Made by a program: the position numbers and the translations under genes. From the NCBI GenBank assembly GCA_964528425.1, contig CAZGTD010000008.1:7236-71235 (forward strand): a stretch of 64,000 nt of DNA, given 5' to 3'. This document shows positions 51,328-60,410 of the stretch, piece by piece. The DNA comes from UBA3263 sp964528425 (GTDB taxonomy: Bacteria > Bacteroidota > Bacteroidia > Bacteroidales > Muribaculaceae). Below the pieces are notes generated by a model. It ran no database searches and was not told where the DNA came from. It saw only the letters and a list, made by a program, of their open reading frames with translations. Each line of letters opens with the position of its first letter. The first letter of the stretch is position 1.

Positions 51328-54279
51328 TTAATTTATGCGCATTTTTTCTGTACGACCCTTGGAGTCCCTGACTATATATAGTCCGGGAGTTAGAAGGCGC
51401 TTAAGTTCGCTGCGATATGCCTCCTTGACTTTAACTCCATCAATTGTATAGACCGAACAGAACCCTTCAGGGTTAGCGTTAATTTCTGAAATTGAATTAT
51501 CAACATGCGGAATTATCTTAAGTTTGCCCGAAGCATTGGCAGGTAATAGAAGTTGTCCGTCAACAACGTCTGCGGTAACATCTTCGTTATTATACATAAC
51601 CTTGTCGTAATCCTTATCTTTCTGACCAAAAATAAAGAAACGATTACCTTTTGAGTCCTTACCCCCGTATGACTGAATAACTGCATTGTCAAAAACTTTT
51701 GCAAAGTGCTTACCACTCAGTAATTCTAAAGATTGCTCCTTTATGGCATTGATTCTTCGTGCACGACTTTGCTGACTTTCTCCCGGAATAACGGTGTGCT
51801 CAAGCTGGTCGTTTTCAAGTTGTTCATTCTGAGCCATCTCCTCATAGTTCTCTTCCGGAACTACTGTCACTTCAATTCCGTCCGGTACATCTACATCGAG
51901 CGATACTTCGAAGTTACCGAATTTTCCCCACTGAGCAGCATTAACATAAAAGAAAATTGAAGAAGAAGGTACCGTTAATGTTGCTTTCTGCGTCTGAACA
52001 CCATAAAATGAGCTTGATGTTGTTGAAGGCGGTCGAATGGCTGCGCATGAAATAAACCTGAGATGAGAGCTCTCCGTGAATAAATTGTTACCAAGTTTTT
52101 TGGTTGTCGTCGGAAAACTGACTGTTATAAGATCTCTACACTCATCACATAAGCTATTTGCAACATCAGTTAAACCCTCTTCAAATGATAACGATTTAAT
52201 CGGAAAACCCATAAAGGCGCATGGTTCAACCGTAGTTAGCTTGGCCGGTAACGAGAGTGTGCGTATGCAGGTCTGCGTGAAATTCACCGGACCAAGACTC
52301 TTTAAGTTCTGAGGAAGAAGAACCGTTCTCAAGTTTGTATCCCGGCTAAACATTCCTGCTATTTTCTCTACTTTTGTTTTACTTAAATCCACGTATTCCA
52401 GCCCTGCACACCAGGTAAATACCATATCTAGGCTATGATCATCTGGAGCTCGCCCAACTAAGTTTGGTCCGGCTGTGATGCTACGTAAGGAGGAACACCA
52501 AGTGAATGCTTCATCACCTAAGAATTCCAGATGTTCGGGAAGTTCGGTGATGCTTAATAAAGAGCAGCCATGAAATGCATCTTCTCCAATTGAACGCAAT
52601 GAAGCCGGCAACTTATCAAGGTTTAATGATTGGCACTGAAAAAAGGCTTTGTCGCCTATGGTTTCTATTGACTCCGGAAGAATTATATCATGCATCCTGT
52701 ATTTTCGCATAAAACATCCTGCCGGGATTTCAGTCAGCCCCGTTGTTTCATAAAGATTAAGATAAGTCAATGAACCCATGGCTTCTGCTACAAATTTGAG
52801 GTCGTCCTGTGTCATTGGACCGGAAATACTAAGTGAATAGATTTCATTGGCCGGCATGGAGAACAAACGCTCTAACGTTTCGCTCAGGCTTCGTTTTCCG
52901 TCCAAAGTAACAGCAACCGAGCCCGACTTGTCACCAATAATATTTAGAGTTCCCCAATAAGGATGATTTAAATATTTTTCTACAGACTCTTCAGGAACCA
53001 CAACCATCATGTTATGGCCATATTGAGCAGGAATATTATGAACTAAATAAGGTGGTTCCATAGCGTGAATACGGTATACTGAACTTTTCAAAGCCCCATC
53101 ATCGTCGTAATCGAACTTCGACATCTTATAATTTCCCAGATATTTAATATCACCTATTTCAACATAACGTCCGGCACTTGATGAGGGAAGAAAAATCCGT
53201 TCAGGAACTGATTTTACGTTATCTCCAATTTTTACTGACGCGATGCAAATTCCAAATGCAGTTTCATTTATATCATAAACAGTAGAAGGAAGTATAAGTT
53301 CAATATATGGCCAACCAATATTGTTAGAACAAAATGCACGTTCTCCAATTCCAATTAGGCCCTCAGGTAGAAACACAGAGGCTAAAAAATCATTTCCCCA
53401 GAATGCTGAGTCCGGAATGTTTTTTAACTGCACACACTTGCTCAAATCAACAATCGAAATTGGGGCGCTCATAAAACACCTGGTTCCGAGTTCTTTAAGA
53501 GTAGACGGTAATTCAAGTTTTTCAAGTCCGCCTTTAGGACGAATACCACTTATCGAGAAGTATTCGTCAGGAACACCATCTACATAATATTCATGGTAAC
53601 TGTATCCTTTAAATGCTTCACGGCCTATAACTTCTAATCCCTCCGGAAAAAAAATATTATTCAGCGATGTGGTTTCATAAAAGGCCAAATCTTCAATAAT
53701 TTTTATCGTTAGAGGCAAGAATACTTCCTCCAATTTTTCATCCTTATAAAACGTTTGTGCCTTTATCTCCGTAATAGGGGCATTTTGCATGACTATGCGC
53801 CTAAGATGTGACATTTCAGCGAATGCTCCGGCACCAATCTCGTATACAGAATCGGGAATATCAATTTTTTCTATTGCAGAAGCACCGCGGAAGCAGTTAT
53901 AGCCGATAGTTTCAAGGCCCTCCGGTAGCGCGGTGAACGATAAATTAGAGCAATTACAGAATGCTTCATCGCCAATGTCTGTCAGAGTAGAAGGAAAGGC
54001 GATAAAGTATAGCTCTTGATTTTGACTGAACGCCCTGTGATTTATTTGAGTAACAACATAAGTCTGACCCTCAAAAACAACCTCATCCGGACAATAAAGA
54101 AAATCTTCTGCTCCTTCCGCAAATCCGGCTATACCTACGGTTTTCGTGTCCGGATCAAGAACTTGATAAATAACCTTATCTTCATGGCTTAGGAAGTACA
54201 CATCTGTCCCATTGGTATAAGCGGCATGAACCCCAATAGAGAGCTGAAGTATAAATAAAAAAAGTAATAGTTTTTTCAT
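51328..54279 (-). CDS. Secreted BspA-like leucine-rich repeat protein (upstream copy)
   Basis: A 983-aa protein with a signal peptide (MKKLLLFLFILQLSIGVHA). It shares its architecture and many long identical stretches with the downstream protein: AAYT(N/S)GT, the LRR_5 region (about 65-800), LRRIVMQ, the acidic linker, SGKHFAKVF and NRFFIFGQKDKDYDKVMYN, and a tail with YTIDGVKV and PGLYIVRDS. The two genes therefore arose by tandem duplication. Its ATG overlaps the stop of the preceding 148-aa protein (ATGA), so all three are one operon. Confidence 0.9.
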   Translation of the reverse strand: MKKLLLFLFILQLSIGVHAAYTNGTDVYFLSHEDKVIYQVLDPDTKTVGIAGFAEGAEDFLYCPDEVVFEGQTYVVTQINHRAFSQNQELYFIAFPSTLTDIGDEAFCNCSNLSFTALPEGLETIGYNCFRGASAIEKIDIPDSVYEIGAGAFAEMSHLRRIVMQNAPITEIKAQTFYKDEKLEEVFLPLTIKIIEDLAFYETTSLNNIFFPEGLEVIGREAFKGYSYHEYYVDGVPDEYFSISGIRPKGGLEKLELPSTLKELGTRCFMSAPISIVDLSKCVQLKNIPDSAFWGNDFLASVFLPEGLIGIGERAFCSNNIGWPYIELILPSTVYDINETAFGICIASVKIGDNVKSVPERIFLPSSSAGRYVEIGDIKYLGNYKMSKFDYDDDGALKSSVYRIHAMEPPYLVHNIPAQYGHNMMVVVPEESVEKYLNHPYWGTLNIIGDKSGSVAVTLDGKRSLSETLERLFSMPANEIYSLSISGPMTQDDLKFVAEAMGSLTYLNLYETTGLTEIPAGCFMRKYRMHDIILPESIETIGDKAFFQCQSLNLDKLPASLRSIGEDAFHGCSLLSITELPEHLEFLGDEAFTWCSSLRSITAGPNLVGRAPDDHSLDMVFTWCAGLEYVDLSKTKVEKIAGMFSRDTNLRTVLLPQNLKSLGPVNFTQTCIRTLSLPAKLTTVEPCAFMGFPIKSLSFEEGLTDVANSLCDECRDLITVSFPTTTKKLGNNLFTESSHLRFISCAAIRPPSTTSSSFYGVQTQKATLTVPSSSIFFYVNAAQWGKFGNFEVSLDVDVPDGIEVTVVPEENYEEMAQNEQLENDQLEHTVIPGESQQSRARRINAIKEQSLELLSGKHFAKVFDNAVIQSYGGKDSKGNRFFIFGQKDKDYDKVMYNNEDVTADVVDGQLLLPANASGKLKIIPHVDNSISEINANPEGFCSVYTIDGVKVKEAYRSELKRLLTPGLYIVRDSKGRTEKMRIN

Positions 54280-54722
54280 ATTTTTGATTGGTTTATTTTT
54301 AGGATTTTAGTGTCGGGGAGATAGGCTTGGAGATAACCGGGTATGGCGCGGCAGCGGCAAATAATTGTCCTGTCACTAAAGGGAGTTGCTTCTTTTCGGC
54401 TCAATAGGCCGCGAATCAGTTGCCGAAGATTCAGGGCCTGGACACCGACTTTATCGACATTGTCGAGCAAAATAATCGAATCGGTGCAGTTGCTTATATC
54501 CAGATAGAATTGCATGAAATCTTTGTCATCAACATTGGTTACATCGATTATACAAATCCCGGGTAGGAGCAAGTTAAGTTGCCCGCCGCTGTCGGAGTCG
54601 TCAACAATCAATACCCGCCGGTCTGTGGAAGCAAGAATTTTTTGAACGAGTTCTGTATAACGGCGCTCTTTCTCAACAGCATCATCGAGTTGGTCGTCTA
54701 AGTCATTACCTAATATTGACAT
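54276..54722 (-). CDS. Unrecognised 148-aa protein, first gene of the LRR operon
   Basis: I do not recognise this protein. It has no signal peptide or membrane segment. An acidic N-terminus with heptad-like LDDQLDDAVEKERRYTELV is followed by RRVLIVDDSDSGG and SIILLDNVDKVGV; the latter resembles a Walker B strand, and RTIICRCRAIPGYLQAYLPD the region after it. No Walker A lies before them, so it may be a degenerate P-loop ATPase, or simply an alpha/beta fold of other type. As a cytoplasmic protein translated in coupling with two secreted LRR proteins, a regulatory or assembly role is possible (inference). Confidence 0.65.
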   Translation of the reverse strand: MSILGNDLDDQLDDAVEKERRYTELVQKILASTDRRVLIVDDSDSGGQLNLLLPGICIIDVTNVDDKDFMQFYLDISNCTDSIILLDNVDKVGVQALNLRQLIRGLLSRKEATPFSDRTIICRCRAIPGYLQAYLPDTKILKINQSKI

Positions 54723-54763
54723 ACAGTTAAAATTATGAGTATTGAAAGGTTAGGAAATGAGAA

Positions 54764-54815
54764 AAGCCCAAGCGGACCGTAGGCACGGTACGTTTGGACA
54801 TAAAAGGTTGGGCTT
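54764..54815 (-). promoter_or_regulatory. Structured leader of the LRR operon, possible attenuator
   Basis: On the minus strand AAGCCCAA (54815-54808) can pair with TTGGGCTT (54771-54764), which is followed by TTCTC. The same 3' segment can instead take part in an inner hairpin of CCAAACG, ACCGT / ACGGT and CGCTTGG (54797-54768). The two pairings exclude each other. The element ends about 40 nt before the ATG at 54722. Read on the plus strand the inner hairpin is slightly better (one G-U pair replaces a mismatch). Confidence 0.5.
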
Positions 54816-54910
54816 AGCCGGCGATGCGGTTAAACTATTTAAACAATTGATATTTAGCGATATACCTGGGGGGGTAAAATTTGCATGGCAGATTGCTGGG
54901 TTCTGGGATG

Positions 54911-54941
54911 CAAATTTACGAAGTTTCGGCGGAGAGTGAAA
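54911..54941 (-). promoter_or_regulatory. Probable promoter of the LRR operon
   Basis: Minus-strand TAAATTTG (54918-54911), with TTTC (54941-54938) 19 bp upstream where TTTG is expected. It predicts a leader of roughly 180 nt before the 148-aa gene, longer than for other promoters in the window. Confidence 0.55.
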
Positions 54942-54974
54942 GCGCGGCGTGTAAGAGATTTTTTGACAGTAGTG

Positions 54975-55013
54975 TTAAAAAATTACCCTCGGGGCCATGG
55001 GGCACCCGAGGGT
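54975..55013 (-). terminator. Terminator of the atp-nuo transcript
   Basis: ACCCTCGGG (54985-54993) and CCCGAGGGT (55005-55013) form a perfect 9-bp stem with an 11-nt loop; the minus strand then reads AATTTTTTAAC. It lies about 50 bp past the nuoN stop. Confidence 0.88.
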
Positions 55014-55063
55014 CGGTTGGTTATGAGGGGGGTTGTTGAAACGTTGTGGAGGGGAGGGAGCGC

Positions 55064-56533
55064 TTATCCGGCAATTGCGGAGAGGAGGCCGGAGTTCTGA
55101 CAGAGGGTCAGAATCGAGTTGTAGAAGCAACTAACCAGGCCGAGAGCAATGATGCCGGCGGTGGTGAGCCACATTGCCACGCGGTCGCTGGCGGGGCTGC
55201 GGAAGGTTTCAATCAGCGGCTCGTCGGTTGATAGGAACATCGACTTAACAACCATCAGATAGTAGTAGAGCGAAATGATGGTGTTGATAAGGGCGATGAG
55301 CACCAGAACGTAGAGGGCAGCGGAGGTGGTGCCGCTGAGGGCGCCGGTGAAGATGAAGAACTTGGAGAAGAAGCCGGCGAAAGGCGGAATACCTGCGAGC
55401 GAGAACATGGCGAGCATCATAACGAAGGCCAGATGAGGATTCGACTTGTAGAGGTTGCGGTAGTCGCTCATGTCGAGCTTGCCGGTTTTGTTTTCAATAA
55501 CCTGAATAACGCCGAAGGCGGCGAGGTTAGAGAAGATGTAGACCAGAATGTAGAACATCAGAGCGGCCATGCCCATAACGTTGTTGCCCACGATGCCGAG
55601 CATAATGTAGCCGGCCTGCGAGATTGACGAGAAGGCGAGGAAGCGCTTCATGTTGTTCTGGCGCAGGGCAAAAAGGTTACCAACGGTGATTGTAAGGATA
55701 ATCAGGCCGTAGAGCATCCATTCCCACACCTGGCTGTAGACCGCGCCGAAGCACTGAACCAGAATTACGAGGAAAGCGAATGCGGCGGCGCCTTTGGAGA
55801 TTACGCTCAGGTAGGAGGTTACGGGAGTGGGAGCACCCTGGTAAACGTCGGCGGTCCAGAGGTGGAAGGGCACGAGCGACAGCTTGAAGCCAACGCCGGC
55901 AATTACGAAGGCGAGGGCCACGATGAGAAGCACCGAGGTGTCTGATAAAGCAACCGAGGTTGCAATGCCGTCGAAATAGAGGGTGCCGCAGAGCATATAA
56001 ACATAGCTGATACCCATCATGAAGATCGCGCTGGAGAATACGGCGGTGAGGATGTATTTAATAGCGGCTTCATGGCTTTCGTATTTGTTTTTCTCGAAAG
56101 CAACCATAGCGGCCAGCGGGAGCGAGGCGCTTTCAAGACCAATTACGAAGAGCAGGAAGTGGCGGGCCGAAATCATCAGATACATGCCGAAGAGCGTTAC
56201 GAGCAGCAGCTCGTAGAACTCGCCGCGGCGGGGCAGCTGAACTTCGGAGTTATTCCAGCTCCACGACTGATAGAGGATGATAAATACGCCTACGTTGAGG
56301 ATATTCTTGATGCAGCAGATAACGGGCGAGGTTACATACATGCCGTTGAAAGCCGAGGCGGTTTCGCAGAAGGCAAAGCTGCACACCGTGTAGAAGCCGA
56401 AAAGGAGGACAGTAATCCCCGACAGGAAGTTTAGCGCTTTTTTGGGCGCGAAGGTGTCGTAGAGGAACACCACCAGGAAAATCGCAATCAGGGCGATTTC
56501 CTGTTTCATGACTAAGAACTGTGAGTAATCCAT
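55064..56533 (-). CDS. nuoN: NADH-quinone oxidoreductase subunit N
   Basis: Antiporter-like membrane subunit of Complex I. The 489-aa protein has about 14 transmembrane helices. The conserved Glu of the proton channel lies in GLESASLPLAAM and a Lys-containing helix in FKLSLVPFHLWTADVYQGAPTP is shown here only by its key parts FKLSLVPFH and VYQGAPTP; AGIPPFAGFFSKF follows near residue 390. It is the last gene of the transcript and 29 bp after nuoM. Confidence 0.96.
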   Translation of the reverse strand: MDYSQFLVMKQEIALIAIFLVVFLYDTFAPKKALNFLSGITVLLFGFYTVCSFAFCETASAFNGMYVTSPVICCIKNILNVGVFIILYQSWSWNNSEVQLPRRGEFYELLLVTLFGMYLMISARHFLLFVIGLESASLPLAAMVAFEKNKYESHEAAIKYILTAVFSSAIFMMGISYVYMLCGTLYFDGIATSVALSDTSVLLIVALAFVIAGVGFKLSLVPFHLWTADVYQGAPTPVTSYLSVISKGAAAFAFLVILVQCFGAVYSQVWEWMLYGLIILTITVGNLFALRQNNMKRFLAFSSISQAGYIMLGIVGNNVMGMAALMFYILVYIFSNLAAFGVIQVIENKTGKLDMSDYRNLYKSNPHLAFVMMLAMFSLAGIPPFAGFFSKFFIFTGALSGTTSAALYVLVLIALINTIISLYYYLMVVKSMFLSTDEPLIETFRSPASDRVAMWLTTAGIIALGLVSCFYNSILTLCQNSGLLSAIAG

Positions 56534-56562
56534 TGGTTTGAGTTTTCTGAATTAAGAGGGAA

Positions 56563-58059
56563 TTACATGCCGATAACTTTAAAGATCTTATCGGTGAAGG
56601 TGGGGCTGATGAGCGCTTCGAAGAAGTTGGGCAGACAGCCGATGGCTGCAACGCAGATAATCAGCGTAACGGTCGAGGTGCGTTCCCACCAGGTGGCGTC
56701 GGTCAGCGAAAGGTGGTGTTCGTCGTAAACCGGGCCGAGCAGCAGCTTGCCGACAACGCGCAGGATATAGACTGCAGTGATAACGATCGAGCAGCAGGCC
56801 ACGATGGTGAACACGCGGTTGAGCAGGGCGGTTTCCTGGAAGGCACCGACGAAAATGGTCATTTCAGCAACGAAGCCTGAAAGGCCGGGAAGACCGAGCG
56901 AAGCGAAACCGGCAATCATATAACATACGGCCAGGAAAGGCATGATTTTCATCAGGCCGCCCATCTGGCGGATGTCGCGGGTGTGGGTGCGGCCGTAGAT
57001 CATGCCGATGAGGGCGAAGAAGAGGGCGGTCATCAGGCCGTGGGAGAGCATCTGCATGATGGCGCCGGTCATTGCGGTGGTGTTGAGCATCAGAATTGCG
57101 AAGAGCACCAGGCCGCAGTGGCTAACCGACGAGTATGCGTTGATATATTTGAGGTCGGTTTGAACGCAGGCCGAGAAAGCGCCGTAAACAACCGAGATGC
57201 CGGTGAGGATAAGGAATATCCAGGCGAGTTCGTTGGCAGCGTAGGGCATCAGGTAGATGGCAACGCGGAAGCAGCCGTAGCCGCCGAGTTTCATCAGCAC
57301 GCCGGCATGGAGCATCGACACTGCCGTGGGGGCGCAGGCGTGACCGTCGGGGCTCCAGGTGTGGAAGGGGAACATGGCGCCGAGCACACCGAAACCGACA
57401 AAGGCCATGGGGAAGAGGAACATCTGCCATTCGTGGGGGATGCCGCTTTCGCTCTGGGCGATTTCAATGAGGTTCCAGGAGTGGAGGCCGGCCTGATAGT
57501 AGATGCCGATGAGTGAAAGCATCAGGAATGCGGAGCCGCCCATAAGCATCAGGGTGAGCTTCATGGCGCTGTATTCCTTGCGTCCGGTGCCCCAGATGCC
57601 GATGAGCAGATACATGGGGATGAGGGCCACTTCATAGAACATGAACATAGTGAAGAGGTCAATCGAAATGAAGAAGCCGAAAACGCCGATGCTCAGCAGA
57701 ATGAGCCAGAGGAAGAATTCTTTGGGGAGGGGATTGATTTTCCAGGAAGCGAAAGAGCCGGTGAGCAGAATGATGCTCGACAGCAGCAGCATAGCGATTG
57801 AAATGCCGTCAACACCGACGCTTAGTTTAATATTGAGGGCGGAAAACCACATCCAGTCGCCGCGATAAAGCATCGGGGCATCGGCGCCGGCGGCGCGCAG
57901 GCCCAGATAGTCAACCAGAAGCCACACGCTAAGGCCGAGCAAGCCAAGCGATCCGGCAACGGCAACAGTGCGGATTTGCGCCATGTTGCGCGACAGGTAG
58001 AGACCCAGCAGCATAACAACCGGGATTACTACGAAATATATCAGAGGATTGGTGAACAT
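56563..58059 (-). CDS. nuoM: NADH-quinone oxidoreductase subunit M
   Basis: Antiporter-like proton-pumping subunit of Complex I. The 498-aa protein has about 14 transmembrane helices. The proton-channel Glu lies in MFYEVALIPMYLLIGIWG. The segment WSPDGHACAPTAVSML, followed by GVLMKLGGYG, is the Bacteroidetes version of the PDAHxxAPTxxS motif. GLPGLSGFVAEM marks the second channel half. It lies between nuoL (43 bp upstream) and nuoN. Confidence 0.96.
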   Translation of the reverse strand: MFTNPLIYFVVIPVVMLLGLYLSRNMAQIRTVAVAGSLGLLGLSVWLLVDYLGLRAAGADAPMLYRGDWMWFSALNIKLSVGVDGISIAMLLLSSIILLTGSFASWKINPLPKEFFLWLILLSIGVFGFFISIDLFTMFMFYEVALIPMYLLIGIWGTGRKEYSAMKLTLMLMGGSAFLMLSLIGIYYQAGLHSWNLIEIAQSESGIPHEWQMFLFPMAFVGFGVLGAMFPFHTWSPDGHACAPTAVSMLHAGVLMKLGGYGCFRVAIYLMPYAANELAWIFLILTGISVVYGAFSACVQTDLKYINAYSSVSHCGLVLFAILMLNTTAMTGAIMQMLSHGLMTALFFALIGMIYGRTHTRDIRQMGGLMKIMPFLAVCYMIAGFASLGLPGLSGFVAEMTIFVGAFQETALLNRVFTIVACCSIVITAVYILRVVGKLLLGPVYDEHHLSLTDATWWERTSTVTLIICVAAIGCLPNFFEALISPTFTDKIFKVIGM

Positions 58060-58102
58060 AATTTAATGTGTGATGATTTCGAGGGATGAATGCCGATTGA
58101 AC

Positions 58103-60073
58103 TTAGAAGATTACGCAAATCGCAGTTACTGCGCCAAGCAGCAGGGCACCGGCCAGATAAACGTAGACGTAGCTCTGAACGTTGCCGCTCTGCAGCGGGC
58201 GGATAGTGATGCTCAGGCGCTGGGCAAGCCAAGCAAGGCCGTTCATTGCGCCGTCGATAACGTGGCGGTCGAACCAGGCAATAGGTTTGCAGATGCCGTT
58301 GAAGATAATCTTGTGGGTGATGAACATGTAGATTTCATCCCAATAGAAGCGATGGTAGGCTGCGGTCCAGAGGCCCTTGAAGGTGTTGGCCATCTTGTCG
58401 GGCAGGTCGTTCTTTTTGCGATACATAACCGTTGCGAGGGCAATGCCGGCCAGAGCAATCAGAATAGAGGGAGTGGCAACGCCGAGCCAGTCGATATGAA
58501 TGGTGTAGGGTTCGCCGTTCCAGGTAACGAAGTGGCCGAAGGGAATAAAGCCGGCAACGCAGCTGATAGCAGCCAGAAGGACAAGCGGAATAGCCATGGG
58601 CCAGGGAGCTTCGTGGGGCTTGTGGTGACCGTAGTCGGGTTCGTCCCACCAGAAAATCAGGTAATAGAGGCGGAACATATAGAATGCGGTCAAACCGGCT
58701 ACGCAGCTCATCCAAACGCCCCAGAGGGTGCTGTTCATATAGCATGCGCTGAGGATTTCGTCTTTAGAGAAGAAGCCCGAGAAGGGGGGAATGCCGGCGA
58801 TTGCCAGACAGCCGATAAGGAAGGTGATATGGGTCAGCGGCATATATTTGCGGAGGCCGCCCATAGCAGTGTAGTCGTTGGAGTGAACCGCATGAATCAG
58901 TGCACCGGCGCCGAGGAAGAGCAGGGCCTTGAACATTGCGTGGGTGAACAGGTGGAACATCGAGGCCATGTAGCCGAGACCTTCGTGGAATTCGGGGCGG
59001 GCAACGCCGAGCGAAACCATCATGAAGGCAATCTGCGAAATGGTCGAGAAGGCGAGCACGCGCTTGATGTCGACCTGAGTGCAGGCAACAACCGCTGCGT
59101 AGAGGGCCGTAATGGCGCCGACAACGGTTATGAACTGCAGGGCGGCTTCTTCCATCAGATAGAGCGGGAAGAGGCGCGCAACCAGATAAACGCCGGCAAC
59201 AACCATGGTGGCGGCGTGGATGAGCGCCGAAACGGGGGTCGGGCCTTCCATAGCGTCGGGAAGCCAGATATGGAGCGGCAGCATTGCCGACTTACCCATG
59301 CCGCCCATGAAGATGAGCACCAGGGCCCAGGTCAGCAGCGAGCAGCCCATGAAGGTTGCGCCCTGGAAGCGGGTCAGGATGCCAAGAGCGGTATTTTCAG
59401 AAATTGCCCACGAGGCGCCTTCCTGAACGGAGGTGAAATCGGTGAAGTTGAAAGTTCCGGTTACGAAGCTCAGAATCAGGATACCGATAAGGAAGCCGAG
59501 GTCGGCGAAGCGGGTAACGATGAATGCTTTTTTGGAGGCGCTGACTGCCGAGGGGCGGGTGTAGTAGAAGCCGATGAGCAGATAAGAGGAAGCGCCCACG
59601 AGTTCCCAGAAGATATACATCTGGAAAATATTGGTGGCAACCACCAGGCCGAGCATCGAGAAGCTGAAGAGCTGCAGGAATGCATAGTAGCGCTGGAAGC
59701 CCTTTTCGCCTTCCATGTAGCCGAGCGAATAGAGGTGGACGCAGAAGCTGATGGTTGTGATCACCACGAGCATCAGCGCCGAAATCGGGTCAAGAAGGAA
59801 TCCGAGGCGGATAACCAGCTGCGGGGTGAACGCCAGCCAGTCTTGATTGAACACGATGTATTGCAGACGCTCGCCGCCTTCGGTTATGAAGTCGGGCGAA
59901 CCGCTGAAAAAGTAGGTAAAGGCGGTGATATAGGCCAGAACGAGGGTTGTGCCCATAGAGAGGATGCCATACCAGCCGGCGGCTTTATGGCTCATCTTGG
60001 AGCCAAGAAGGCCGAGCACGAGGAATCCCAACAGCGGGAGACACAGAATCAGAAGGGGAATGATTGCATTCAT
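58103..60073 (-). CDS. nuoL: NADH-quinone oxidoreductase subunit L
   Basis: Distal proton-pumping subunit of Complex I, 656 aa, with about 16 transmembrane helices and the long lateral helix at the C-terminus. Channel residues are seen in FWELVGASSYLLIGFYY (Glu), MGKSAMLPLHIWLPDAMEGP (given here within the limit) and TPVSALIHAATMVVAG. AGIPPFSGFFSKDEIL lies near residue 430. It starts 6 bp after the nuoK stop. A 768-codon open frame on the opposite strand is a shadow. Confidence 0.97.
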   Translation of the reverse strand: MNAIIPLLILCLPLLGFLVLGLLGSKMSHKAAGWYGILSMGTTLVLAYITAFTYFFSGSPDFITEGGERLQYIVFNQDWLAFTPQLVIRLGFLLDPISALMLVVITTISFCVHLYSLGYMEGEKGFQRYYAFLQLFSFSMLGLVVATNIFQMYIFWELVGASSYLLIGFYYTRPSAVSASKKAFIVTRFADLGFLIGILILSFVTGTFNFTDFTSVQEGASWAISENTALGILTRFQGATFMGCSLLTWALVLIFMGGMGKSAMLPLHIWLPDAMEGPTPVSALIHAATMVVAGVYLVARLFPLYLMEEAALQFITVVGAITALYAAVVACTQVDIKRVLAFSTISQIAFMMVSLGVARPEFHEGLGYMASMFHLFTHAMFKALLFLGAGALIHAVHSNDYTAMGGLRKYMPLTHITFLIGCLAIAGIPPFSGFFSKDEILSACYMNSTLWGVWMSCVAGLTAFYMFRLYYLIFWWDEPDYGHHKPHEAPWPMAIPLVLLAAISCVAGFIPFGHFVTWNGEPYTIHIDWLGVATPSILIALAGIALATVMYRKKNDLPDKMANTFKGLWTAAYHRFYWDEIYMFITHKIIFNGICKPIAWFDRHVIDGAMNGLAWLAQRLSITIRPLQSGNVQSYVYVYLAGALLLGAVTAICVIF

Positions 60074-60079
60074 GTCGGT

Positions 60080-60391
60080 TTAGCCTTTGAGTTTGTTGGA
60101 CTCGCGCACGTCAACGCTGTGGGTTGCGCGATACAGGTTTATAATAATTGCGATTGCAAGGGCGGTTTCAGCTGCAGCAATAGCGATTGCAAACAGGGTG
60201 AAGAACATACCCTCGGTAGATTCCGGATAGAGATAGCGGTTGATGACGGTGAAGTTAATGTCGACCGCATTGAGCATCAGCTCCAGCGAAACGAGCATGG
60301 CAATCATGTTGCGGCGGGTCAGAAAACCATAGACTCCGCAGCAGAACATAACCAGACTCGGAAGCAGGTAATATAAAACGTTTATTTCCAT
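60080..60391 (-). CDS. nuoK: NADH-quinone oxidoreductase subunit K
   Basis: Small three-helix subunit of Complex I, 103 aa. The two conserved membrane glutamates of the E-channel are present: one in SLELMLNAVDINF and one in AIAAAETALAIAI. The GIYGFLTRRN-type start appears as GVYGFLTRRNMI. It sits 19 bp after nuoJ and 6 bp before nuoL. Confidence 0.97.
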   Translation of the reverse strand: MEINVLYYLLPSLVMFCCGVYGFLTRRNMIAMLVSLELMLNAVDINFTVINRYLYPESTEGMFFTLFAIAIAAAETALAIAIIINLYRATHSVDVRESNKLKG

Positions 60392-60410
60392 AATCTATAA
60401 CGAGGGGGTG

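Noticed and set aside
54764..54815. A tRNA gene
   Set aside because: The stems do not form a cloverleaf, and there is no T-loop or anticodon arm. No tRNA or rRNA was found elsewhere in the window.
54757..54939. A 60-aa plus-strand protein over the LRR leader
   Set aside because: It coincides with the promoter and hairpin of the minus-strand operon and resembles no family.
58070..60376. A 768-codon open frame on the plus strand opposite nuoL and nuoK
   Set aside because: NuoL on the minus strand is fully recognisable. The plus frame is Gly/Glu/His-rich, as expected from the reverse complement of hydrophobic GC-rich codons, and has no family signature or promoter.
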